Below the pieces are notes generated by a model. It saw only the letters and a list, made by a program, of their open reading frames with translations, had not been told where the DNA came from and did not search any database. The position numbers and the translations under genes are program-made. From contig OZ017766.1 in the NCBI GenBank assembly GCA_963969345.1, positions 4,774,001 through 4,838,000 on the forward strand: a DNA stretch of 64,000 nucleotides, written 5' to 3'. The stretch is from Turbatrix aceti (lineage: Eukaryota; Nematoda; Chromadorea; Rhabditida; Panagrolaimidae). Positions 22,733 to 35,363 of this stretch are shown here, in pieces; within the stretch, counting starts at the first letter, position 1; the number at the start of each line of letters is the position of its first letter.

Positions 22733-23329
22733 TCTGGCGCCCAGAACTTGGCCTCTGTGAGTTTTCGCAAAAACTCACATCTGCGAATGAGGAGAACTCA
22801 AGCGGATCCCGGTCGGGACAAAAGTTGTTTGCATAAGCGGAAATCGACGAGAGTCAGCCGCCCGAGGTGCTGCTGCACAACTTGGTCGCTCATTGCGGCG
22901 ACGACGGCGGTGGACTCTCCTCCAAGAGGTCTTTTTTTCCGGACGAGAAAATGCCGAGTCTCGAGTCGATGACTTAAATTGGAAAAAGAGCCGAAAAGGG
23001 ATTGCAGCGTTTGCGGCGCCGAGTGAAGGGGCAAATTGGATGAAAACCTACTCAATTTCTCTCTCCGGGCCAAGCGTTTGCCCGGAGCCTCGGTGCACCG
23101 TGGTCGGGTGCCACTCGAAGTTCAAAAAACTCCGCCTCACTCAGACCGGGTACTTTTCGTAATTCCCTTGTTTTCGTGATGAGCGAACGCAATCAGAATT
23201 AAACCGCTGCAAAATTTACGCCAGCAGTGTTCGCCAATTATTTGTGACAAAACCCGAAACCCAACCCCCTTCCTCAAGGCACAGTATTAAATTTAGAATT
23301 TTGCTCACGGCAACAAAATGTCATCTTGC
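22733..23329. other. Spacer upstream of the NMDA receptor gene
   Basis: About 600 nt between the receptor start and the TTC38 stop; both genes are on the minus strand. It holds an inverted repeat at 22757-22778 (9-bp arms GTGAGTTTT and AAAACTCAC around CGCA) and a minus-strand acceptor ending in ATTCGCAG just upstream of it. The open frame at 22798-23073 has no recognisable feature. Confidence 0.5.
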
Positions 23330-25315
<1,986 letters not shown>

Positions 25316-26173
25316 ATGCCAGGAATACCCAAAGTCACGCTTTTCTTCGACACAGTATCGCCGTATTGCTGGTTTGCACTGGAGGTATTTTGCTTTTTTT
25401 GCTTTGCAAAAGAACAGTTTTTATTTAGACGTCCCTGAAAAAGTTCTCATCACCGACGACGAAGATCAGTTACGTTCCCGTCCATGCTGCTTCAATCATG
25501 TCGATGATCGGTGTGTTGGAAAATGCATTCAACAAAAAATTGTCTTTCTATGTCAATTTTTAGGCTGCAAAATGCCATTTTACGAAAAAATTCTTCGTGA
25601 ATACGTTTTTTCGGATGCAAAAGCCCTCGGCCCGCTGCACGGCGTGGATGTCACCGTTCCCGACGATGCCTACGACAGACTGAGCAATGCGGGGACAGTC
25701 GCGGCGCAGACTTTCCTCGTCGCGGTCGGAGCCGAGCAGCCGGATCTCCTGGTTGGTGCCACTCGACGGATTCTTCGGCGCCTGTGGGGTGAAAACAAAC
25801 CCGTTCACTCTGTCAGTGACTTGCACGAGGTTGGCTTGGGTTTGGATGAGTGGATTAGTGTTCAGCGGCGAAAATTGTGTTACAGGTGGCTGCTGACGTC
25901 GGCATTCGGCCAGCTGTGGTCGATGGCCTCCGGGATGATCGCTGGATTCGTCGGTTGCAGGAGAATAATCGTCTTGCTGTTTCCCAGGGGGTACGTTTGC
26001 TATATTTTTTTTGAATGAACTGACTTGTATCGCCTAATGATTTACGGTACTTATACGGTCCTTTTCAGTGCTTCGACGTGCCCTGGTTTCACGCAGTCGA
26101 TCGCTCCGGATCGGAAGCCGTATTTTGCGGGTTTGACCGTCTTCACCTCGCTGCAGACTTCGCAAATCGCTGA
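25316..26173 (+). CDS. gstk: Glutathione S-transferase, kappa class
   Basis: Five exons: 25316-25384, 25429-25510, 25564-25829, 25886-25990, 26069-26173; 208 residues. The fold is the DsbA-like thioredoxin fold of GST kappa and bacterial HCCA isomerases. The N terminus LFFDTVSPYCWFALE carries the catalytic serine (Ser15 in VSPY) at the end of strand 1, and near the C terminus GCFDVPWF supplies the Val-cis-Pro loop that contacts glutathione. The middle has NAGTVAAQTFLVAVG and LWGENKPVHSVSDL, matching the helical insert. Kappa GSTs act in mitochondria and peroxisomes on glutathione conjugation. No PTS1 tripeptide is seen at the C terminus (ends in Asn-Arg), and the protein is about 15-20 residues shorter than usual. 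All four introns are 44-78 nt and phase-consistent. Confidence 0.9.
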
Positions 26174-27100
26174 TGATTGCTCTTGCTCGGACGCACGCGT
26201 TTTTTCTTTCAACCTTGGTCACAAGAGCGCCCAGGTGGTATCTCCGACGCCTACGCTTGCGCCCGTTTTGTTATCACGATCGGGTTTATCCGTGACCACG
26301 CGTAAGCCGTCGTCGTCGTCGTCGCCGCGCAGGCAGCAGCGTCTCCACGTCCCCTGACTGACTGGTTGTCTTCGCGAGTCGGTCGATGAGGCTCCAAACT
26401 CGTTGTACTTTGTAGCAAATTATAAATTATGCGATTTGATGGGGTAAAGCGTCTTTTTTTCATTGTTGTGGGTTATTCGGAATTTCCGGGTACCCGGAAT
26501 CGGACTAGGATTGGCAGAACACTTTTGTTCGTTCGCGAACATTTTTTTTTAAGTTTGTATGTTCGTATTCGTTCGCGAACATTTTTTTTAAATTTTTATG
26601 TTTGTGTTCGTTCGCGAACATGGTCAAAACCGTTCGTGTTCGTTTGCTTTCACGAACATCATTTTACATGTTTATTTGAATAACGAACGAAAACAACTGT
26701 AAAAATTCCTGAAAAAATGGCTGTTCTGCTAACCTTGATCCAGACCCGCTTTTTTTTATAAACCATTTTTTACCTCTCGTATTTCGCAACGGTGTGGAGC
26801 TCCAACAATTGGTGTCAAGTCTCGAGGCTCGCGGTCGGTCGTCGCGCGAGGCGCCGCTTATCCCGCATCGGATCTCGCCTCCCCCGGAATGCGGCGCTCG
26901 TTGCGGACTTTGTGCAAACTCGCTTTGCCGCAGTTAGGAGTGCCTGGGGGGCGAGGAGGGGAGGGAAAGGGTCATGTTTCTTTTCTTGGAGGTTTTCACC
27001 GATCAGAGCTCTTTTTTTTTATTACACATATTTTTGATTTAGAGTCGGCGTTTTGGTTGTTTCATTTTTTCCCCGCTGACGCAACAATTACGTGTTTCAG
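26174..27100. other. Intergenic, contains a family B repeat
   Basis: A 0.9-kb spacer with the repeat at 26502-26690. The right end is a T-rich acceptor (GTGTTTCAG) directly abutting the next ATG at 27101, which fits spliced-leader trans-splicing. No gene is seen. Confidence 0.55.
26502..26690. repeat. GTTCG-rich repeat, family B copy 2
   Basis: Three near-tandem units of GTTCGTTCGCGAACATTTTT separated by T-runs, followed by CACGAACATCATTTT. GTTCGCGAAC is self-complementary, so each unit could fold. No open frame. Confidence 0.65.
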
Positions 27101-29662
27101 ATGCTGCAACGACCGGTGACGACGTTGGTGGCCGCTCTGCTCGTCCTCAGAATCGGGGCCCAGCTACTGAAGCCGCCCTCGATTTATGAGTTTGTCGAGC
27201 GGAACACATTTATCTGCGAATACCTGCCTTTACCTGGCCGGACCGACATTCCCCTTTTCCTGACCGAAGCCGAAGCACGGAAACTCGACTGCGAAGTTTT
27301 TTGTGGACTGCCGACGAAAACACACCAGGCTTGTGCACGGAAGACTTCCTGGCGACCCTCGGTCTTTCCTGCTTGTTTTGAACGTAAGTTCTGTTTTTGG
27401 GAGCTTCCACGGATTTTGTGACGTTTTTTTTTAGTGCCCGAGCTCTGCCTCACAGCCTACATTCAGCAATTTGGTGCAGACGTCGATTTTGCTGCGAAAA
27501 AGCGGCCAGGTGGGTGGCCAGCTGCCATTTTGCTTGCGTTTTGCTTTGCCTTTCAGCTTCGCTTTTTTTAGAAGAAAAACAGTTTTCTGAAGGAAAAAAC
27601 AAAGAAGGGCTGCTTTTTGAAGCTGCGCAGGATGAAAAAGAGTCTCCTGAAAGCAACGACATTGTTCGGGATCTCGATGAAGTTGTTGATGTCTTTGAGC
27701 AGCCGGCGGTGACTTCTACGAGTGGTGTTTTGTCTTCGGAAGCCACGACAACACCGACGACGACTGGTACGACTACGACAAGCACTACGACTACTACAAC
27801 GACTTCAGAAGTCACCACGACCCCGACGACTACTAGTACAACGACGGCAAGCACAACAACTACCTCAACGGTCCCTACTACGGCTTCTAGCTCTGAGACT
27901 CCAGTTTTTGTCACTTCGACTTCGAGAGCCACTACCACAACGGCTCCGACGACTGCGTCATCGACAGTGACCACCACAACCGTTCCAGCGACTACTACGA
28001 CTACTACGACGCCTGAATTGAAGACCACGACGTCGACAGTGACAACTACGACGGCTCCGACGACTGCGCCTTTGACTGTGACCACCACCACCTCGCCAAT
28101 GACAACAACGACGGCTGAATTGACAACAACAACGGCTTCGACCACTCTATCTTCGTCGGTGTCGTCAACAACTACTACAACGCCTACGACGTCCGCTGCG
28201 AGTACGACGACGCCTGAATTGACAACTACGGTGTCGACAACGGTGTCAACGACGCCGTCTACCACGGCAACAACAGAAGATCGGCGAACATCAACTTTGA
28301 CAACTTTGATTGTGCCAAGGTCGACTACAACGAGTGCGTCGCCGACAACTTTGACGGTTTCAACTTCAACAACGCCGAAACTGCCATCGACACGGGTTTC
28401 AGTGGCGAGTTCCTCGTTGGCAACGACGAGGCGAAGGTTTTCCTTTGTACCTTTGACTTCTACAACGAAAGCGACGACCACGACGGCCAGCGCTTTTACG
28501 CGTACAAAAACGACTCCTGCGAGTACTACTGCTTCGACGACGCATTTATTGACTCGGACATCGACTAGGCCTTCGATTACGACTACTCGGGAGGTGCCAT
28601 CGACGACAACTTTTGTGCCGGTCACGTTTCCACCATCGACGACGTCTCCAACGACGTCAGCTTCCGCAAAGCCTCGCTCGACGCATTTACCGTCGCTTTC
28701 AGTGTTGCTTTCTCGCTCGCCGGCTTCCCCAAAACCTTTTAGCACTGCTTCAACGACAGACCGGACCTCGGAGAGTGCCAGAACAACGACGGCTCGTTCG
28801 ACGTCTACCCCGGCTGCAACAACGACGACACGGGCGGCATCTACGACGACAACGCCTATCCCTGCTTTCACCGCCTCTTCCAGCTCGTCACGTCCTCCGT
28901 TGTCTCAGACGCAAAGTTCCACTTTTTCAGCCCAACAACTTCGCTTCAGTCGCTCGACACCAGCCTCGCTGGACCTCGGACCGGCGCCTGTAGTCACAAC
29001 GACGCGGATCGCCTCGGGACCACCCTCGACAACTTCCGTGTTTCTGACGAGGCCTTCTTCGCCGCCTGACACGACGAGGACCACGACAGCGTTTCCGTTG
29101 CCCAAGAGGATTCTAATTTCGGATGAAGACTTCATCAAGCCTCGGAAGTCCGTAATCGACGGAGACAGCAACGGAAACTTTTTTGGTGACTTTTTGAAAA
29201 ATTTTATTTACCAAAAAAAGTTTTTCTTTTCAGTTTTTGATGGCTCAAATGACGTCGAATCAGTGGATCTGCCCATCTTCCGGGTTCAGGAGCCGCCGCG
29301 GATCATTTTCTTCCCTCCGACTCCTGTCACGGACCCTCCGTCAATTTCTGACAGCTCAGTGTCGTCCACAACGACTCCTGCTTCGTTGGTTACCACCACG
29401 TTTACGATTCCGACTCTCGCGACGACGCCCAAAAAAGTATTTTTCTTCATCAACCGTCGAAACGGCAAAATGGTCAGTTTTGGGCCCTTTTTGGGTTCTG
29501 GGAATTAAAATAGTTGTTTTTCAGGTGTTCGCGCCCCGTGCCGAAGAATGCGTCGATGGCGACCCTTCTTGCGAATTCTGGGCAGAGCACGGCGAATGCG
29601 ACTCGAATCAGAGGTACATGCTCAACGTCTGCCGTCGCGCCTGCAAAGTGTGTAGATTTTGA
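27101..29662 (+). CDS. Secreted Thr-rich mucin-like protein with C-terminal ShKT domain
   Basis: Five exons: 27101-27383, 27435-27509, 27557-29185, 29234-29472, 29525-29662; 787 residues. The order is: a signal peptide (MLQRPVTTLVAALLVLRIGA); a Cys-containing region of about 90 residues; a very long Thr/Ser/Pro tract (roughly 160-590) encoded mainly by ACN codons, the kind of sequence that carries O-glycans; a more ordinary linker; and a ShKT domain at the C terminus with six cysteines (ECVDGDPSC, HGEC, LNVCRRACKVC). Nematodes have many mucin-ShKT proteins on the surface and in secretions; the ShKT fold itself is a structural module and does not show toxicity here. The acceptor TTTCAG touches the ATG. 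The 141-codon frame covering the ShKT domain is reached only through the last intron (52 nt). An AATAAA follows at about 29687. Confidence 0.85.
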
Positions 29663-30286
29663 GTGATTATTTGTGCCTGAACAATTAATAAATGTGTTTT
29701 TCGTTGAATTTCCGCAGAATTTGGGGTCTGCTGAGGGGTGCGAGGCCAATGAGCCGCATCTGACGCGTCAAGCCAGTTTATGATTTGCTCTGACTTGAAA
29801 TTTGACGCGTTGCTCCAAATAAATTTCACAACTTTTCAAATCCATCTCCCACGTCACGGGTAAAAGTGATAGTTCTCGGCAGAAACAAGAAACAAGAATT
29901 TATTTCAAATTATGAGTGAGATATTAAAAATTTTTCGCGCAGTGGTTCTCGCTGACAAGAATGAGAATTTGCGCGGGGTCTGCAGCAACAAACTTGTTGT
30001 CCGCGTTATGAATGAATTTTTCTTTTTTTTCTCGAGGGGATCCGAGATGAACGGTGTGCAAAATTATGATATGCAAAATTAAAATAATTTTCGACGGCTG
30101 ACTGACCCAAAAACATCGCGTGTCATAATAACCGGTTGGTGTCCCGAGCCTTCGTAGGCGCCTTCGTCAATCTCGGAAGGCGGGTGGTCCTGGAGAGCGG
30201 AGAGCGGTGAGCGTATAAAAACCCCACCGGGTCTTCCAGAAGCCAGAAGCGTCGTCATATCTCGTGTCGTCGCCCTCTCTACGACC
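29663..30286. other. Intergenic, collagen promoter
   Basis: A 624-nt spacer: the 3' flank of the ShKT gene (AATAAA near 29687), then AT-rich DNA, then the collagen promoter with its TATA box at 30214-30220. No other gene is seen. Confidence 0.6.
30214..30220 (+). promoter_or_regulatory. TATA box of the cuticle collagen gene
   Basis: TATAAAA 67-73 nt before the collagen ATG at 30287. A strong TATA box suits a highly expressed, moult-timed cuticle collagen. Confidence 0.6.
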
Positions 30287-31348
30287 ATGGAGAGTCCCTA
30301 CGCCAAGTTTTCGTCCGTCGAGGACACCCCTGCCCACCAGGAGGCCCGCAAGCACGCCTTTGTCGCGGTCATCGCGCTCTTCACCATCATCGTCGCTACC
30401 GGCATCACCGTGCCCTACCTCTTCGTCAACCTGTACTCCCTCGGTTCTGAGGTTCAGATGGAGACTGACTTCTGCAAGGTCCGTGTCCGCGACATGTGGT
30501 ACGAGATGTACAACCTCCAGAAGGCCGGCGGTCCTCTTCCCGTCCAGGTCCGCGAGAAGCGCGCCTGGCTCTTCGGACAGTGGGTGCCCGAACAGGATGC
30601 CTACAACGCTCCCGGCAACGAGGTCAGTTTTTTTTTCATTTATTCAGAACTTCAAAAATCAAAGTTTTTTTTTCAGCCCGCCTACAACCCCCCTGCCCCG
30701 GCCCCCTCCGGTGGCGGATACGGCCCCGTCGTCAACTCCGAACCCGCGCCCGCCTGCCCCTGCCTCCAGGGTCCCCCCGGTCCCGCCGGTGAACCCGGAG
30801 ACGATGGCAAGGAAGGCTCCGACGGTGCCCCCGGTGTCCCCGGTACCGACGGCAAGTCCGGCGGTGTCAAGCCCTCCAACGGACTCCAGCACGAGCCCTG
30901 CCAGATCTGCCCCCGCGGCCCCACCGGTCCCCCCGGAGCCCAGGGCGCCAAGGGTGCCCCCGGTCCCCGCGGCACCCACGGCCTCCACGGCATCGACGGC
31001 AAGCGCGGCGAACCCGGCATGCACGGCCCGCCCGGACCCGCCGGCCAGACCGGCAAGGAAGGTCCCACCGGCGAGAAGGGCCGCGACGGCGCTGTCCGCG
31101 ATGCCCCCGGCCCCCGCGGTCCCCCTGGCGAAGATGGTGCTCAGGGCGAAAAGGGCAAACTCGGCTGCCGCGGTGCTCCCGGCAAGGCTGGTCCCCAGGG
31201 CGCCAAGGGTCTCCCCGGAGACCCAGGCCGTCCCGGACACCCCGGAAAGAAGGGTCCCGCTGGTCCTCCCGGTGGTCCCGGCTCCCAGGGACCCAAGGGC
31301 CCCTGCGACTGTGCTCCTCCCCGCACGCCTCCTGGATACTACATCTAA
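30287..31348 (+). CDS. Nematode cuticle collagen
   Basis: Two exons: 30287-30622 and 30677-31348; 335 residues (the 54-nt intron is in frame, so reading through it would give 353). The N terminus is the cuticle-collagen N domain with a signal-anchor helix (about 25-48, [20 protein letters not shown]) and DMWYEM, followed by the subtilisin/furin site REKR at 89-92. Then come Gly-X-Y blocks broken by short Cys-containing gaps ([28 protein letters not shown]), and the end PPGYYI supplies tyrosines for di-tyrosine crosslinks. The arrangement is that of a C. elegans-type cuticle collagen, which is secreted by the hypodermis, trimerises and is crosslinked into the cuticle. Codon use is strongly biased to CCC, GGC, GTC and AAG, consistent with high expression. 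TATA box upstream, AATAAA at 31441. The exact paralogue cannot be named. Confidence 0.96.
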   Translation: MESPYAKFSSVEDTPAHQEARKHAFVAVIALFTIIVATGITVPYLFVNLYSLGSEVQMETDFCKVRVRDMWYEMYNLQKAGGPLPVQVREKRAWLFGQWVPEQDAYNAPGNEVSFFFIYSELQKSKFFFQPAYNPPAPAPSGGGYGPVVNSEPAPACPCLQGPPGPAGEPGDDGKEGSDGAPGVPGTDGKSGGVKPSNGLQHEPCQICPRGPTGPPGAQGAKGAPGPRGTHGLHGIDGKRGEPGMHGPPGPAGQTGKEGPTGEKGRDGAVRDAPGPRGPPGEDGAQGEKGKLGCRGAPGKAGPQGAKGLPGDPGRPGHPGKKGPAGPPGGPGSQGPKGPCDCAPPRTPPGYYI

Positions 31349-31925
31349 TCTGTTTTTCGTGCTGTGCTCCGTATTTATCGTGCAAGTCATTCCGGGATCA
31401 TCTTTTCGGCTTTTTGGTGAAAGTTCCCGTTTGTCCGCTCAATAAATTGAATGTTTCTGACGTTGGAGGAAAGAACTGGGAAAGAAAAATCGAATTAAAT
31501 ACATTGTATTTTGGTTCAGTAATAAAATAAAGGTAATAACATTTTTCCAAAAAACATGAAATCATAAAAACTATTTAAAAAAATACAAACTTGAAACGCC
31601 AAATGCCAACTTGCACTTTTGTCTCTTCAATTCTTTGCTACAGTGCCAGTTGTGCCATTTGGAAGATTGTAGGCTCCAAATGCCCTGGAGTGCAACACTC
31701 ATCGTTAGTTTTCCACCGAACGTAAAAAGCGGAGGTGCGTGTCAACAAGGCGGCTTTTAGAGATAGGATTCAAAGAACAGACCGCGCAGGGAGGCAACCA
31801 TGGTTTCCTTTCCCTCCGCTCCGCGCAACCAGGCAGGTAAGCAGGTAGGCAGGTTAAATTAAGTTCTGGTTACGTCGGCAGTGGTCGGAAGCGGTTGTGC
31901 CGTTATCTCTCATGCTGAACGCCGG
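31349..31925. other. Intergenic, collagen 3' flank
   Basis: AATAAA at 31441-31446 serves the collagen. The remainder is AT-rich spacer with short frames only. No gene is seen. Confidence 0.55.
31441..31446 (+). terminator. Poly(A) signal of the collagen gene
   Basis: AATAAA 93 nt after the collagen stop. Confidence 0.65.
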
Positions 31926-33319
31926 ATGGAGGTAATACTCGTGCTTTTGTACATCGTGGCGGTCTTCGTCGCGCTGTGGACGTTTTTCTGCCTTTTTCTG
32001 TGGTCACACGAGTTGCTCTACCGCAGTGGATTCCATTGGAATATTAAGTTGCTCTGCTGGAATGTCATTATCTCGAGTATCCTCTACTGTCTTTTTTAGT
32101 GAGTTCCACACCCGTTGGCCTCCCAAATAAATCCAGAAAACTCTTTTTAGTCTGGTTTGCCTGCTGCACAAGGCAATGAACAGAGAATTGTTCACGGAAG
32201 AAGTCTACAAACGGATCTACACAATTCGGGCCGTCTTCATCGTCAGACTCGGCGGTCAGCCCATCATGATCTGCGTCGAGCGGTCGCTGTCGACCATCTT
32301 TGTCAGGCAGTACGAAGCCTACACGCACACCAGACAAAAGGTGCTCTGGGGAGCCTTTCTGGGCACTTACGTAAGCTAATTTCCGTTAAAAAAGTGGTAT
32401 CATACATGCGTTTATGAGTTTTTACGTGTCGTATTCAAAGTTTGTTCAAAAGTTCACGGGCGAGTAACTTTAATTAATTCTAGTTTTTTGGTCAGAAAAA
32501 CAGGCGCTGAGCTCATTAACCGTCTGTTTAATAAATTCCGAGTACCACAGAGTAATAATTTTGTTTAAAAAACACAAATCATGGTTGCATTTTTTTGCAC
32601 GTCGGCAAAATGAAAAATATCGTAAACCAGAGATTTCAGTGGGTGCTGGAGATCGTGTACTGCTTTTTCGCGGGTGTGACGGACATTCACCAGAACATGG
32701 TCTCCGGTGGCATCTATTACGTGCTGCTCGTCTTTTCCACAGCGGTGAGTCAGTCACGTTTACGTGACCCTCTTGCGTGACCCCATATTCCAGGTATGCC
32801 TGTTTCTCTACCGCTACAACATCCAGAAGTTCAACAGCGGCAATCGCGTGGTGCAGCTGAGCGAGCGCTACCAAACATCAGAAAACATACGGGTACTCAA
32901 ACGGGTTACGGTCTTTGCTCTGATCTGCATCTTCCACGTGACATTCTTCACCGTGGGATACGTCATTCTCGGGGTCTACATGGCACCGAGGTACAACGGC
33001 ACGCCCACCATGGTTCTGTCAAATTTTGTTTACGAAACTCTGTGTCTGCTGACGGTGTCTTTTCTGCCGCTGCCATTCCTCACCGAAGCCAAGGACTTCC
33101 GCGCGGTTTATTGGCTGTTAGTTTTTTTTTATTCTGCCGACGGAGTATTTTCAGAAAATGACACAATTGAATTACAGGTGGAGCAGTGTTCGACCACGCA
33201 GCGCAGTACACGCGGAAAAACAACTTCGTTCGGTCACGGGAACGAATTTGAACCCGGAAAATGAAACTGGACTCTACTTTGATCAATTGAGGAATTCTTG
33301 GGGATGCCAGAAAAAGTGA
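31926..33319 (+). CDS. Nematode chemoreceptor GPCR, Sra/Srab/Sre type
   Basis: Five exons: 31926-32098, 32151-32370, 32640-32744, 32794-33105, 33155-33319; 324 residues. Seven hydrophobic helices can be counted. Helix 3 ends in RLGGQPIMICVERSLSTIFV, with Glu-Arg at the DRY position as in the Sra superfamily. The loop before helix 6 has LSERYQTSENIRVLKR, a strong mark of this superfamily (usual form L-S-x-R-Y-Q-x-x-E-N-I-R), and the tail ends YFDQLRNSWG, also typical. Such receptors sit in sensory cilia and detect soluble or volatile cues. The ATG at 31926 is chosen as the first in-frame ATG. The last intron uses the donor GTTTAT, which gives 49 nt and keeps frame; an in-frame continuation without it lacks the typical tail. 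The next gene is convergent. Confidence 0.87.
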
Positions 33320-33384
33320 TTGGGCCATCGAAGATTTTCAAGTTTTTTGCATTGATAAAGCGCGATCCAAAGAAGATACAGATC

Positions 33385-33625
33385 AGGGATGATTTTTTTT
33401 TCTTTCGCGAATAAACACGAACAATTTTCAAATTTTGTTCGACGAATTGAACGAACGCGAACATTTTTGTCTGTGTTCGCAAAAAAAAACACAAATAAAC
33501 ATCAAAAAAGAATTTTTTTATCAATTGTGCGAAATTTTGTTCCCGGAATGGAAAAACAAAAAAAGGGAAATTTATGAGAAATCTGTTCGCGAACAAACAC
33601 AAACGTTCGCACTGATAAATTTGAA
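33385..33625. repeat. GTTCG-rich repeat, family B copy 3
   Basis: A region between the chemoreceptor and the minus-strand four-TM gene with TTTCGCGAATAAACACGAAC, GAACGCGAACATTTTTGTC, TGTTCGCGAACAAACACAAA and GTTCGCACTGATAAA. AT-rich, with no stable open frame. Confidence 0.6.
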
Positions 33626-33770
33626 CAAAATATATTTATTTAGCATGAAACAAGCAAACAAAGAAATTTACAGAATGCACCCGCATCGGCAAAGACCGGC
33701 ATAACAGATATTAGGCATAAACAAAAAAATGTAACGATTTCAAAGCGGATAAACATAAATTGTGTCTGTC

Positions 33771-35363
33771 TCAAAATCGACTATTCGGCAAAATGTCAAA
33801 CATGTCAGCACGCTCGCAGTACTCAGGAACAGGCAGTGGAGATTTCTCAATGATGTAGCTTCCCATTTCGTGCAGAATTGTACTCGGTTGCCGAGCTGTT
33901 TGCTGAAATCGGGCGCATTTATGCACATTTTTGTCAAAAAACATCACAGCTTACCAGATTGAACAAATCGTCGTAGTACCGCATCGGAGGCTTCGAAGGG
34001 GGAGCGGCAAAATCGATTTCATCCCGATTGTTGATGGAATGCTGAATCGTACTCCTGGACTGACCAGGCAGATCTTCGAGACACGGTACACTCATATTGA
34101 CCGCCAAATGCAAATCCGGGACGTCACTGAAAAAAAAAGCTTTGTTGGCCAGATGCCTGAAAAAAAAGCACACTTACACATAATATTCGGCGTCGTCGTC
34201 GAATTCGGAAATCGGAGGACTGCACGCATCGCCGCCCCCGATGCTCGTGAATTTCTCAAAGGTGTCGAGATTGTGTCGACCCGAACTCGTCATCTGGACG
34301 GTAGATTTTTCGGTTTCCACAATAATGGACGGACTTTCGACATTTTTTTTGAGGCAAAGTGGTGTCGACATCGCACGCGCCACTTCGACCGACGACGCAG
34401 CACTGATAATTGTTTGCAGAGACGACGAGAAAGATGCATGGTCTAAAAATTGACAATCAGCGAAAAAAGTTTTTTATGATACCTGTCTTACCTGCATACG
34501 ACACCACTGGCGCCGCATGCATGGTGCAAAATTCGCTGAAGGGATTTTTCTCCTCAGGATACTCCTCAGGAGAGAACGGGGATTTGCTCTCTGGATAAAC
34601 AGCCTTGCTGGGAGGTTTTTGGGGTGTAGCGTAGCGCGGGGGTGAGTCGATCCCTGCTTGTTTGCGGGACGAAGGCTTTTCTTCTTTGTCGTCGCCACTT
34701 GAAGTAGACATCAACGCCTTCAACGCCGTCACGCACTGAATGACTCCTGGCCCGTCGGCGAATTCGTTGCGGAACATCAGAAATACGGTAGTCGGCAGAA
34801 GTATTACCTGAACAAAAATGAAAGAAACATTTTTACAAATAAAAAAAAGTTATGCGTACGTGAACAAAAATAACGCTGGCAACAATGGGCAGAACCCGGA
34901 TTACAGGATTGATGAAATTAGCGACATCTTCTTGGTCCTGGACGATGATTTGTAAAAATAGAGCAGAAATAAAAACTGTGAAGACGTCAAAAATGCAACA
35001 AAACACGCCATAACCTAAATTTGAAAAAAGAACATTTGTCCAAACAAACAAAAAATAATAATAGTACAAAACCCACCAAGACGACCGTAAGAATAGTAAA
35101 TATAGTGAATGCCTACACTGCAGCCATGAAGGACGAGAACCGGCAGAAGAAAGCTGACTTCGAGGCTTGAAATATCGAAGCAGACAAGTATGATTTCGAG
35201 AATGCAGCACACGATTAACGAAATTATATCAAGCAGCAGGGCAACCGCAAAGATAAAAACCTGAAAAAAAAATTCAAAGTTATTTTCGCTACAAAAGTCA
35301 CATGATACCCACCGGATCACTGTAACTGCGTGAAATTCTTTGGCTTTCTTCTTCGCTTTCCAT
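33771..35363 (-). CDS. Four-TM membrane protein with long Ser/Pro-rich cytosolic tail, unrecognised
   Basis: Seven exons: 35363-35313, 35260-35077, 35014-34860, 34807-34492, 34442-34178, 34126-33955, 33902-33771; 424 residues. Four hydrophobic segments lie in the first third (about 18-46, 50-70, 80-100, 118-140), preceded by an acidic 17-residue N terminus. The remaining 280 residues are hydrophilic, with Pro/Ser/Lys runs (KPPSKAVYPESKSPF, YPEEKNPF) and an Asp-rich patch (EFDDDAEYY), and look like an intracellular scaffold or regulatory tail. The four-TM pattern resembles small nematode-specific membrane families, but I cannot assign one. All six introns are 49-62 nt. The join after exon 5 uses the donor GTAAGT two bases later than another possible one; the alternative gives an immediate stop. 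Confidence 0.8.

Noticed and set aside
28370..28570. An alternative sense frame in the mucin exon giving an Asp/Tyr/Phe-rich peptide.
   Set aside because: It is not connected to a start or a splice site and the main frame stays open; kept only as a question in the findings.
27450..28871. A 473-codon minus-strand frame, Val-rich.
   Set aside because: It is the antisense of the Thr-rich mucin exon: ACN codons read backwards give Val codons. It lacks domain, signal or splice context, while the sense gene is well supported.
29525..29662. Calling the ShKT-containing protein a toxin.
   Set aside because: The ShKT fold is a common structural module in nematode secreted proteins, and here it caps a long mucin; nothing in the sequence indicates toxicity.
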